A stretch of 64,000 nucleotides of DNA from Ancylobacter sonchi (GTDB lineage: Bacteria; Pseudomonadota; Alphaproteobacteria; Rhizobiales; Xanthobacteraceae): contig NZ_JAHBGF010000046.1 in NCBI RefSeq assembly GCF_018390695.1, positions 496,001 through 560,000 of the forward strand, given 5' to 3'. Positions 33,727 to 41,512 of this stretch are shown one piece after another; the stretch's first letter is position 1; each line of letters opens with the position of its first letter. Under the pieces are notes generated by a model. The model ran no database searches. It had not been told where the DNA came from and saw only the letters and a list, made by a program, of their open reading frames with translations. A program made the translations under genes and the position numbers.

Positions 33727-34428
33727 ATGCCGCGCAGCGTGAACGAGGCCGGCCTCGCCCTCATCAAGCAGTGGGAGGGCCGCCGGCTGACGGCCTACAA
33801 GGACCCGGTGGGGGTCTGGACCATCGGCTACGGCCATACCGCCGCCGCCGGGCCGCCGGCGGTGAAGCGCGGCCAGAAGATCAGTGAGGCGCAGGCCGAG
33901 GCGCTGCTGCGCGCCGACCTCGCGCAATATGAGGCGGCCGTCGAGGCGGCGGTGACGGTGCCGCTGACCGACAACCAGTTCGCGGCGCTGGTCTCGTTCT
34001 GCTTCAATGTCGGGCCGGGGAATTTTCGCGGCTCGACGCTGCTGAAGAAGCTGAACGCCGGCGACCGCAGCGCCGTGCCGGGCGAGCTTGCCAAATGGAA
34101 CAGGGCGGGTGGCAAGGTGCTGGCCGGCCTCGCCAATCGCCGCGCCGCTGAGGCCGGGCTGTGGGCGAAGGGCGAGTTCGTCGCCTCCAACTATGTCGAG
34201 CCGGTCGCCGGTATCGCGGCGGTCGCCGGGGCCGACGGCAAGGGCACGCTCGCGGCGGCGCTCGGTACGGTCGGTGCGGCGGCGGCGGAGGCGGCGCGGC
34301 AGCTCTCGCCCTTCGCCGAGGCGTCGCAAATCGCCCGGCAGGCCTTCGTCGCGCTGACCGTGCTCGGCGTCGCCCTCGCGCTGTACGGCGTGCTGCGGCG
34401 CGCCCGGAACGCGGCGGGGCTCGCCTGA
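33727..34428 (+). CDS. T4-type lysozyme (GH24) with C-terminal membrane segment
   Basis: The 233-residue protein starts at ATG 33727. Residues 1-150 are a T4-lysozyme-type muramidase with the exact triad spacing Glu17-x8-Asp26-x5-Thr32 (IKQWEGRRLTAY, DPVGVWTIGYGHT), DNQFAALVSFCFNVG and WNRAGGKVLAGLANRRAAE. A linker follows, then a hydrophobic segment AFVALTVLGVALALYGVLRR near the C-terminus. It has no N-terminal signal. The tail anchor suggests a membrane-bound endolysin or a fused holin-like function. It ends the GTA block and would release particles by cell lysis. Confidence 0.9.
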   Translation: MPRSVNEAGLALIKQWEGRRLTAYKDPVGVWTIGYGHTAAAGPPAVKRGQKISEAQAEALLRADLAQYEAAVEAAVTVPLTDNQFAALVSFCFNVGPGNFRGSTLLKKLNAGDRSAVPGELAKWNRAGGKVLAGLANRRAAEAGLWAKGEFVASNYVEPVAGIAAVAGADGKGTLAAALGTVGAAAAEAARQLSPFAEASQIARQAFVALTVLGVALALYGVLRRARNAAGLA

Positions 34429-34531
34429 TCGCGCTCGCCTGACAAGCCGATGCCGCAATGGCATGCTCCCTGGCGAAGGCCGCGCGACCGGCAACGGCGC
34501 GCGGCGATTCGTCGTGTGAAAGGGCCTGCCC

Positions 34532-35203
34532 GTGCGTCTGCTCGTCGTCGAAGACGATCCCGATCTCAACCGCCAGCTCACCGAGGCGCTGACCGATGCC
34601 GGCTACGCCGTCGACCGCGCGCATGACGGCGAGGAAGGCCACTTTCTCGGCGACAGCGAGCCCTATGACGCGGTGGTGCTCGACATCGGCCTGCCGAAGC
34701 TGGACGGGCTGTCGGTGCTGGAGGCCTGGCGGCGCGACGGCAAGAAGATGCCGGTGCTGGTGCTCACCGCTCGCGACCGCTGGAGCGACAAGGTGCAGGG
34801 CTTCGACGCCGGCGCCGACGACTACGTGGCCAAGCCCTTCCACATGGAGGAGGTGCTCGCCCGCATCCGCGCGCTGCTGCGCCGTGCGGCCGGCCATGCC
34901 GCCAGCGAGCTGACCTGCGGCCCGGTGATGCTCGACACTCGCTCCGGCCGGGTGACGGTCGATGGGCGAGCGGTGAAGCTGACCTCGCACGAATACCGGC
35001 TGCTCGCCTATCTGATGCATCATGTCGGGCGGGTGGTCTCCCGCACCGAGCTGGTCGAGCATCTCTACGACCAGGATTTCGACCGCGATTCCAACACCAT
35101 TGAGGTGTTCGTCGGCCGGCTGCGCAAGAAGCTCGGCATCGACGTCATCCAGACCGTGCGCGGGCTCGGCTACCTGCTCGCCATGCCGGACCCGCCGCGC
35201 TGA
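34532..35203 (+). CDS. feuP: OmpR-type response regulator, FeuP-like
   Basis: The 223-residue regulator has a receiver domain with phospho-acceptor Asp51 (VVLDIGLP), switch Thr in VLVLTARD and Lys in AKPF, and a winged-helix DNA-binding domain with KLTSHEYRLLAYLMHH and NTIEVFVGRLRKKLG. The stretches DAGADDYVAKPFHMEEVLARIRALLRRAAGH and RTELVEHLYDQDFDRDSNT (split) are very close to rhizobial FeuP, which controls osmoadaptation and cyclic glucan export. The next gene, the kinase, starts within its stop codon (TGATG). The symbol rests on remembered similarity. Confidence 0.85.
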   Translation: MRLLVVEDDPDLNRQLTEALTDAGYAVDRAHDGEEGHFLGDSEPYDAVVLDIGLPKLDGLSVLEAWRRDGKKMPVLVLTARDRWSDKVQGFDAGADDYVAKPFHMEEVLARIRALLRRAAGHAASELTCGPVMLDTRSGRVTVDGRAVKLTSHEYRLLAYLMHHVGRVVSRTELVEHLYDQDFDRDSNTIEVFVGRLRKKLGIDVIQTVRGLGYLLAMPDPPR

Positions 35204-36588
35204 TGCGCTCGCGCTCGCTGGCGCTCCGGCTGTTCGTCTCCGCCACGCTGGTGATCGTGGCGGTGCTGGCCGTGACCGGCTTCGTGCTGTCCACCGCCTA
35301 CCGGCAGGCGGTGGAGCGCGCCTTCGACCGGCGGCTCGACGTCTATCTCAAGACCATCGTCGCCGACGTCGCCAATTCCACCGCCGGCCAGATGCCCGAG
35401 CCGACGACGCTGGGCGACCCGATATTCTCGTTCCCGCTCTCCGGCTGGTACTGGCAGATCGTGCGGCTCGACCGCACCGCCAAGGAGGTGAAGACCTCCC
35501 GCTCGCTGCCCGAGGGCACGCTGCCCATCCTCGTGGAGAAGGGCACGGACACCGACCTGACCGGCCTGCGCGAGGACTACGCCAAAGGGCCGGCCGACCA
35601 GCGGCTGCGGGTCGTCGAGCGGGTGGTCGATCTCGGCGAGGACGGGCGCTACGCCATCGCGGTTGCCGCCGACGCCAGCGAGATCGACGACGAGGTGGAG
35701 GGCTTCGACACCGCCCTGACCGTCACCCTCGCCGTGCTCGGCCTGGTGTTCCTGATGACGGTGGCGTTTCAGGTGCTGTTCGGGCTCAGGCCGCTGAAGC
35801 GCATGCTGGCCGCGCTCGCCGCCGTGCGCGAGGGGCGCGCCGAGCGGCTTGAGGGCGACTATCCCATCGAGGTCGCGCCGCTCGCCACCGAGGTCAATGC
35901 GCTCATCGACACCAATCGCGAGATCGTCGAGCGCGCGCGCACCCATGTCGGCAACCTCGCCCATGCGTTGAAGACGCCGATCTCGGTGCTGCAGAACGAG
36001 GCCGGCCGGGCGCTGGCCGGCACGACCGATTCGCCGCTCGCCGCCAAGGTGCAGGAGCAGGCCGAGGTGATGAAGGGGCAGGTGGCGCATCATCTCGAGC
36101 GCGCCCGCATCGCCGCCCGCGCCAAGGTCGTCACCACGGTGGAGGAGGTCGGGCCGGTGGTGGAGAAGCTCACCGCCTCGCTCGGCAAGGTCTATCGCGG
36201 CCGCGGCATCGACGTGGAGACCGAGATCGAAGGGGCGGCGCGCTTCCGCGGCGAGCGGCAGGATCTCGAGGAGATCGTCGGCAATCTCGTCGACAATGGC
36301 TGCAAATGGGCGCGCACCCTGGTCGAGGTGAACGTCCGGCCGGCGGCCGACACGCCGGGGCAGCGGGCGGCCTTCGAGATCACCATCGACGATGACGGGC
36401 CCGGCCTCACCGAGGCGCAGCGCGGCGAAGCGATGAAGCGTGGGCGCCGGCTCGACGAGACGACGCCGGGCTCGGGCCTCGGCCTGTCCATCGTCTCCGA
36501 GCTGGTCGGACTCTATGGTGGATCTCTCGCGCTCGACCGCTCCCCTTTCGGTGGGCTACGCTGCGTGGTGCGGTTGCCGGCCGCGTGA
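35203..36588 (+). CDS. feuQ: sensor histidine kinase, FeuQ-like
   Basis: The 461-residue inner-membrane kinase has a first span at about 8-30, a periplasmic sensor loop to about 170 (WYWQIVRLDRTAKEV), a second span LAVLGLVFLMTVAFQVLFGL, a HAMP-like linker and a kinase core. The H-box is THVGNLAHALKTPISVLQNE with the phospho-accepting His, and the ATPase shows NLVDNGCKWA (N-box), DDDGPGL (G1) and GSGLGLSIVSELV (G2). The LAHALKTP H-box is typical of the PhoQ-like group. It is translationally coupled to the response regulator. Confidence 0.9.
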   Translation: MRSRSLALRLFVSATLVIVAVLAVTGFVLSTAYRQAVERAFDRRLDVYLKTIVADVANSTAGQMPEPTTLGDPIFSFPLSGWYWQIVRLDRTAKEVKTSRSLPEGTLPILVEKGTDTDLTGLREDYAKGPADQRLRVVERVVDLGEDGRYAIAVAADASEIDDEVEGFDTALTVTLAVLGLVFLMTVAFQVLFGLRPLKRMLAALAAVREGRAERLEGDYPIEVAPLATEVNALIDTNREIVERARTHVGNLAHALKTPISVLQNEAGRALAGTTDSPLAAKVQEQAEVMKGQVAHHLERARIAARAKVVTTVEEVGPVVEKLTASLGKVYRGRGIDVETEIEGAARFRGERQDLEEIVGNLVDNGCKWARTLVEVNVRPAADTPGQRAAFEITIDDDGPGLTEAQRGEAMKRGRRLDETTPGSGLGLSIVSELVGLYGGSLALDRSPFGGLRCVVRLPAA

Positions 36589-36672
36589 GGCACGAGCGTC
36601 GCGGTTTCGCCCGAATCCTCCCGCTTTCTGCGCCGCACCGTTAGGTCTGGGGTTATTCGGAAGGGATTCTTG

Positions 36673-37140
36673 ATGCGCGCTACCCACTTCGTCGCTGTTG
36701 CGCTGATCGGCGTGACGCTTGCCGGCTGCACCGCCACGCAGGAAAATCCGAACATGGTCGGCGGCGCGGCGACGGGTGCGCTGGCCGGCGGCGTGATCGG
36801 CGCCATCGCCGGGCGCAATGTCGCAGGCGCGGCCATCGGCGCGCTGGCCGGCGGCCTGATCGGCGGTGCCATCGGCAGCGCGCTCGACGAGCAGGACCGC
36901 CAGCGCGCCCAGCAGGCCGAGATGCAGGCGCTGGAATATGGCAATCCGGGTGCTCCGGTGAGCTGGCGCGGCGACAACGGCAATTACGGCACCATCGTGC
37001 CCGGCCCGACCTATGCCCGTGGCGGTTCGCCGCGCTGCCGCGAATTCACCCACACCATCTATATCGACGGCCAGCCGCAGACCGCGCGCGGCACCGCCTG
37101 CCGCAATCCGGACGGCACCTGGTCGCCGGTGGCGGGCTGA
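36673..37140 (+). CDS. glycine-zipper outer-membrane lipoprotein (17 kDa antigen-like)
   Basis: The 155-residue protein has a lipoprotein signal with lipobox LAGC (Cys at about residue 19), followed by a glycine-zipper repeat: GGAATGALAGGVIGAIAGR and GAAIGALAGGLIGGAIGSALD. The C-terminal part RCREFTHTIYIDGQ and GTACRNPDGTW carries two cysteines. This is the 17-kDa surface antigen/Omp17 family anchored in the outer membrane. ATG 36673 is used. A strong terminator follows at 37175. Confidence 0.9.
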   Translation: MRATHFVAVALIGVTLAGCTATQENPNMVGGAATGALAGGVIGAIAGRNVAGAAIGALAGGLIGGAIGSALDEQDRQRAQQAEMQALEYGNPGAPVSWRGDNGNYGTIVPGPTYARGGSPRCREFTHTIYIDGQPQTARGTACRNPDGTWSPVAG

Positions 37141-37174
37141 GCCCTGTCGCTTCCGGGCAGCAAGCCTGTGCATC

Positions 37175-37209
37175 AAACCGCCCGCCGGCTTGTGCCGGCG
37201 GGCGGTTTT
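37175..37209 (+). terminator. intrinsic terminator after the lipoprotein gene
   Basis: AAACCGCCCGCCGGC (37175-37189), loop TTGT and its exact complement (37194-37208) form a 15-bp stem ending in TTTT at 37206-37209. It closes the lipoprotein transcript. The A-run on the 5' arm makes it potentially bidirectional. Confidence 0.92.
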
Positions 37210-37216
37210 CGTTTGT

Positions 37217-37275
37217 CCGCAGCCTCACAGTCGCGTGAGAATGGGCCGATTTCTCGCGTGACTGTGAGGCTGCGG
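37217..37275. repeat. 59-bp near-perfect palindrome upstream of ccmI
   Basis: CCGCAGCCTCACAGTC followed by GCGTGAGAA (37217-37241) is mirrored at 37251-37275 around a 9-bp loop TGGGCCGAT. Of 25 arm positions only two differ, and both differences would be G-U pairs in RNA. It lies just after the terminator of the lipoprotein gene and 73 bp before ccmI. It may be a second terminator, a protein-binding site or a dispersed element. Confidence 0.85.
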
Positions 37276-37348
37276 CGATCGGACCGAGGCTGTTACGGAT
37301 TGGCGGCGACCGCCGCGTCGGCTACCTGAGCGCATTAGAGGAAGACTA

Positions 37349-38458
37349 ATGTTGCTTTGGCTGGCCATATCCCTGATGACCGGCGCCGCTATCATGGCGG
37401 TGCTGTGGCCCTTGCGTCCGCGCGTCGGTGACGGCGTGTCCGACGGACAGGCCGATCTCGCCGTCTATCGCGACCAGCTCGCCGAGATCGATCGCGACCG
37501 TGACGCCGGGCTGATCGGCGCGTCCGAGAGCGAGGCGGCGCGCACCGAGGTCGCCCGGCGCATGCTGCGCGTGGCGCAGGCCGATGCCGCCAACAGGATA
37601 GCGACCAGCAGTGATCGGCGGCGGCGACTGGCCGCGGCGGTGGCGCTCGTCGGTGTGCCGCTGTTCGCCGGCGGGCTTTATTTTGCGCTCGGTTCGCCGG
37701 AGCAGGGCGGCCAGCCGCTGGCGGCGCGGCTCGACGCCCGGCCGGAGCAGGCGGACGTCGCCATTCTGGTGCGGCGGGTCGAGGACCACCTCAACGCCAA
37801 CCCCGACGATGGCCGCGGCTATGAGGTGATCGCGCCGATCTATATGCGCATCGGCCGCTTCGAAGACGCGGCGCGGGCGTGGGAAAACGCGATAAGGCTG
37901 AACGGCTCCGATGCCCGGCGGCAGAACGGGCTCGGCGAGGCGCTGCTGGCGCAGTCCGGCGGCGTCGTCACCGCCGAGGCGAAGGCAGCCTTCCTGGCGG
38001 CGCAGGCCGACGATCCCAAAGATCCGAAGGCGCGCTATTTCCTCGGCCTCGCTGCCGAGCAGGACGGCCGGCCGCAGGAGGCGGCGTCGATCTGGTCGGC
38101 GCTCGCCGCCGACACCCCCGCCGACGCGCCGTGGCGGCCGATGCTGGACGCGGCGCTGGCACGGGTGGGAGCGCCGACGTCCGGGCCGAGCGCGGCCGAT
38201 GTCGCCGCCGCCCAGCAGATGAGCGCCGAGGACCGCAACGCCATGGTGCGCGGCATGGTCGACCGGCTGTCGCAGCGCCTCGCCGAGAATGGTGACGATC
38301 TCGACGGCTGGCTGCGGCTGATGCGGGCCTGGAACGTGCTCGGCGAGGGCGGCAAGGCCCGTGACGCCGCCGCCAAGGCGCGGGTGCAGTTCGCCGCCGA
38401 CACGCAGGCGCTCGGCCGCATCGACGCGCTCGCCCGCGAACTCGGGCTGGGGAGTTAA
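37349..38458 (+). CDS. ccmI: cytochrome c biogenesis protein CcmI (CycH)
   Basis: The 369-residue protein has two membrane spans (about 4-21 and 90-112) flanking a leucine-zipper-like cytoplasmic loop (LAVYRDQLAEIDRDRDAGLI), and a periplasmic TPR-rich C-terminus (YEVIAPIYMRIGRFEDAARAWENAIRLNG). CcmI brings apocytochrome c to the CcmFH heme lyase. It opens the ccmI-ccmE-ccmF-ccmH operon, the usual Rhizobiales order. Its 3' end is four bp from ccmE. Confidence 0.93.
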   Translation: MLLWLAISLMTGAAIMAVLWPLRPRVGDGVSDGQADLAVYRDQLAEIDRDRDAGLIGASESEAARTEVARRMLRVAQADAANRIATSSDRRRRLAAAVALVGVPLFAGGLYFALGSPEQGGQPLAARLDARPEQADVAILVRRVEDHLNANPDDGRGYEVIAPIYMRIGRFEDAARAWENAIRLNGSDARRQNGLGEALLAQSGGVVTAEAKAAFLAAQADDPKDPKARYFLGLAAEQDGRPQEAASIWSALAADTPADAPWRPMLDAALARVGAPTSGPSAADVAAAQQMSAEDRNAMVRGMVDRLSQRLAENGDDLDGWLRLMRAWNVLGEGGKARDAAAKARVQFAADTQALGRIDALARELGLGS

Positions 38459-38462
38459 CAAC

Positions 38463-38942
38463 ATGACCCGCAAGGGGCGCCGCCTCGTCCTCATCTCCTC
38501 CGCGCTGGGCGTGCTCGCCATTGCCGCCGGACTGGTGCTGTTCGCGCTCAATGACACTATCGTGTTCTTCCGCTCGCCGAGCGAGATCGCCACGGAGCAC
38601 ACCGCCCCCGGTACGCGGCTGCGCATCGGCGGGCTGGTGAAGGACGGCAGCGTGGTGAAGAGCGACAATGTGCATGTGCGCTTCGCCATCACCGATGGCG
38701 GCGCCGAGGTCGAGGTCGCCTATGTCGGCATCCTGCCCGACCTGTTCCGCGAGGGGCAGGGAGTGATCGCGGAAGGTCGGCTGACCGGCCCGATGAGCTT
38801 CACCGCCGACAGTGTGCTCGCCAAGCACGATGAGAAATACATGCCGCGCGAAGTGGTCGACGCGCTGAAGAAGCAGGGCGTCTGGCAGGAGGGCGCCAAT
38901 GGCGCTCCCGGCAAGGCGAGCCAGGGGAGCAGCGTGCAATGA
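38463..38942 (+). CDS. ccmE: heme chaperone CcmE
   Basis: The 159-residue periplasmic heme chaperone has an N-terminal anchor (RRLVLISSALGVLAIAAGLVL), an OB-fold core (LRIGGLVKDGSV, FAITDGGAEVEVAYVGILPDLF) and the heme-binding motif LAKHDEKYMP with the covalent-heme His122 and Tyr126. It carries heme from CcmABCD to CcmF. Start ATG 38463; its stop overlaps the ccmF ATG (ATGA). Confidence 0.96.
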   Translation: MTRKGRRLVLISSALGVLAIAAGLVLFALNDTIVFFRSPSEIATEHTAPGTRLRIGGLVKDGSVVKSDNVHVRFAITDGGAEVEVAYVGILPDLFREGQGVIAEGRLTGPMSFTADSVLAKHDEKYMPREVVDALKKQGVWQEGANGAPGKASQGSSVQ

Positions 38943-40930
38943 ACCCGGAGATCGGCCATTACGCGCTGGTGCTGGCACTCGCCGTCGCCATCCTGCAGAC
39001 CGTGTTGCCGATCTGGGGCGCGCGCACCAACGATGCCGCGCTGATGCGGGTCGGGCCGTCCCTGGCACTGGCCTTCTGCGGGTTCGTCGCGCTGTCCTTC
39101 GCGGTGCTGGTCACCGCCTATGTGAGCTCCGACTTCTCGGTGCTGAACGTCGTCGAGAATTCGCACTCGCTGAAGCCGCTGCTCTACCGGATCACCGGAA
39201 CCTGGGGCAACCATGAGGGCTCGATGCTGCTCTGGGCGCTGGTGCTGGCGATCTTCGGAGCTACCGTGGCGCTGTTCGGCGGCAATCTGCCCGCGCGGCT
39301 GAAGGCGAACGTGTTGGGCGTGCAGGGCTCGATCGGCGTCGCCTTCACCGCCTTCCTGCTGCTGACCTCCAATCCCTTCACCCGGGTGATCCCGGCGCCG
39401 GCCGAGGGCCACGACCTCAACCCGGTGCTGCAGGATATCGGCCTCGCCATCCACCCGCCGCTGCTCTATCTCGGCTATGTCGGCTTCTCCGTGACGTTCG
39501 CCTTCGCGGTGGCGGCGCTGATCGACGGGCGGATCGACGCCGCCTGGGCGCGTTGGGTGCGCCCCTGGGCGCTGGGCGCCTGGGGGTTCCTCACCCTCGG
39601 CATCGCGATGGGCTCCTACTGGGCCTATTACGAGCTCGGCTGGGGCGGCTGGTGGTTCTGGGACCCGGTGGAGAACGCCTCGCTGATGCCCTGGCTTGCC
39701 GGCACGGCGCTGATCCACTCCGCCGTGGTGATGGAGAAGCGCGATGCGCTGAAAGTGTGGACGGTGCTGCTGGCCATCCTCGCCTTCTCGCTGTCGCTGC
39801 TCGGCACCTTCCTGGTGCGCTCCGGCGTGCTGACTTCGGTGCACGCCTTCGCCACCGACCCGACGCGCGGCGTGTTCATCCTCTGCATATTGGTGATCTT
39901 CATCGGCGGCTCGCTGACGCTGTTCGCTGCACGCGCCGGTAGCCTGCGGCAGGGCGGCATCTTCGCGCCGATCTCCCGCGAGGGCGCGCTGGTGCTGAAC
40001 AACCTGCTGCTCACCGCGGCAGCGGCGGCGGTGTTCGTCGGCACGCTCTATCCGCTGGCGCTGGAGGCGGTGACAGGCGAGAAGATCACCGTCGGGCCGC
40101 CCTATTTCAATCTCACCGTCGGCGCGCTGATGTTGCCGGTGACGTTCGCCATGCCGTTCGGGCCGCTGCTGGCCTGGAAGCGCGGCGATCTCGCCGGTGC
40201 GGCGCAGCGGCTGATGCTCGCCTTTCTCCTCGGCCTGCTGGCCGCCGGCGTCGCCGCTTATGCGCAGGGCGGCGGGCCGGCGCTGACGCCGATCGGTATC
40301 GGCCTTGCCGCCTTCGTGGTGCTCGGCGCGGTGGTGGACATCGCCGAGCGCGCCGGCATCGGCCGGCTACCGGCGGCGACCGCCTTCGCCCGCTTCCGGG
40401 GTTTGCCACGTGCAGCGCATGGTGCGGCGCTCGCCCATGCCGGCGTCGGCATCTGCCTGCTCGGCATCGTTGCCGAGACCAGCTGGAACAGCGAGACCAT
40501 CATCGGTGCCAAGGTCGGCGACCGCTTTCCGGTGGGCGGCTATGAGCTGACGCTCGCGCGCCTCGAGCCGCGCACCGGGCCGAACTACCGCGAACTGGTC
40601 GGGGTGTTCGACATCAGCCGCGGCGGGGCGAGCGTCGGCACCATCGAATCCTCCAAGCGCCTGTTCACCGCCCGCAATATGCCGACCACCGAGGCCGGCA
40701 TCCGCACCTTTGGCTTCAGCCAGCTCTATGTCAGCCTCGGCGACGAACTGCCGGGCGGCGGGCTCGCCATCCGCGCCTATTGGAAGCCGCTGGTGACGCT
40801 GATCTGGATCGGCGCGATCATCATGGCGCTGGGCGGGGTGTTCTCGCTGAGTGACCGCCGGCTGCGCGTCGGTGCGCCGAAGCCGGCCCGCAAGGCGGTG
40901 CCCGCCGCAAAGCCGGTGGCCGCCGAATGA
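38939..40930 (+). CDS. ccmF: heme lyase subunit CcmF
   Basis: The 663-residue inner-membrane protein has about 15 spans. The WWD domain GSYWAYYELGWGGWWFWDPVENASLMPWL is split here as WGGWWFWDPVENASLMPWL, and heme-ligand histidines occur in TGTWGNHEGSMLLW, LAIHPPLLYLGY and GTALIHSAVVMEKR. With CcmH and CcmI it ligates heme to the CxxCH of c-type cytochromes in the periplasm. The length is normal. It overlaps ccmE and ccmH by four bases each. Confidence 0.96.
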   Translation: MNPEIGHYALVLALAVAILQTVLPIWGARTNDAALMRVGPSLALAFCGFVALSFAVLVTAYVSSDFSVLNVVENSHSLKPLLYRITGTWGNHEGSMLLWALVLAIFGATVALFGGNLPARLKANVLGVQGSIGVAFTAFLLLTSNPFTRVIPAPAEGHDLNPVLQDIGLAIHPPLLYLGYVGFSVTFAFAVAALIDGRIDAAWARWVRPWALGAWGFLTLGIAMGSYWAYYELGWGGWWFWDPVENASLMPWLAGTALIHSAVVMEKRDALKVWTVLLAILAFSLSLLGTFLVRSGVLTSVHAFATDPTRGVFILCILVIFIGGSLTLFAARAGSLRQGGIFAPISREGALVLNNLLLTAAAAAVFVGTLYPLALEAVTGEKITVGPPYFNLTVGALMLPVTFAMPFGPLLAWKRGDLAGAAQRLMLAFLLGLLAAGVAAYAQGGGPALTPIGIGLAAFVVLGAVVDIAERAGIGRLPAATAFARFRGLPRAAHGAALAHAGVGICLLGIVAETSWNSETIIGAKVGDRFPVGGYELTLARLEPRTGPNYRELVGVFDISRGGASVGTIESSKRLFTARNMPTTEAGIRTFGFSQLYVSLGDELPGGGLAIRAYWKPLVTLIWIGAIIMALGGVFSLSDRRLRVGAPKPARKAVPAAKPVAAE

Positions 40931-41418
40931 ACCGGATGCGCAGCCTGTTCGTCGGACTGGCGCTGCTCGTCGCGGGGCTGACGCCTCTCCATGCCGTGCA
41001 GCCGGACGAGGTATTGTCCGACCCGGCGCAGGAGGCGCGGGCGCGCACGCTCTCGAAAGAGCTGCGTTGCATGGTCTGCCAGAACCAGTCCATCGACGAT
41101 TCCGACGCGCCGCTTGCCAAGGATCTTCGTCTGCTCGTGCGTGAGCGCATCAGGGCCGGCGACGGCGATCAGGCCGTGCTCGACTTCCTCGTCGCCCGCT
41201 ATGGCGAGTTCGTGCTGCTGCGACCGAGCTGGCACGGCGCGAACGTGGTGCTGTGGACCGCGCCCTTCCTGATCCTCATCGGCGGCGGGCTGGCGATCTG
41301 GCTGCGGGTGCGCCGGCGTGACGCCGCGCCGTCCACCGTTCCGGCGCTGTCAGCCGAAGAAAGGCGGAAGTTTGACGAGCTGATGAGCAAGTCGGACGAC
41401 AGCATTACAAATGTTTAA
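40927..41418 (+). CDS. ccmH: thiol-disulphide protein CcmH (CycL)
   Basis: The 163-residue protein has a signal sequence (1-23), the signature LRCMVCQNQSIDDSDAPLAKDL split as ELRCMVCQNQS with redox cysteines Cys48 and Cys51, and a C-terminal membrane span (VVLWTAPFLILIGGGLAIWL). It reduces apocytochrome thiols before heme attachment. It is the last gene of the ccm operon; a GCCTCC-TGCG-GGAGGC stem-loop (41468-41483) follows, just ahead of the degP-like gene. Confidence 0.95.
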   Translation: MNRMRSLFVGLALLVAGLTPLHAVQPDEVLSDPAQEARARTLSKELRCMVCQNQSIDDSDAPLAKDLRLLVRERIRAGDGDQAVLDFLVARYGEFVLLRPSWHGANVVLWTAPFLILIGGGLAIWLRVRRRDAAPSTVPALSAEERRKFDELMSKSDDSITNV

Positions 41419-41512
41419 GTTCGCCGCCAGTCTGCGTTAAGGCGACGCGCCCTAAGTTCTCGTTCAAGCCTCCTGCGGGAGGCAGCGAAGGTCGATGAAC
41501 GAGGACTGACAC

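Noticed and set aside
15469..34428. Ordinary integrated prophage
   Set aside because: No integrase, repressor, replication genes, attachment repeats or change in base composition was seen, and every structural gene matches GTA-specific families in GTA order. An ancient domesticated prophage origin is of course implied.
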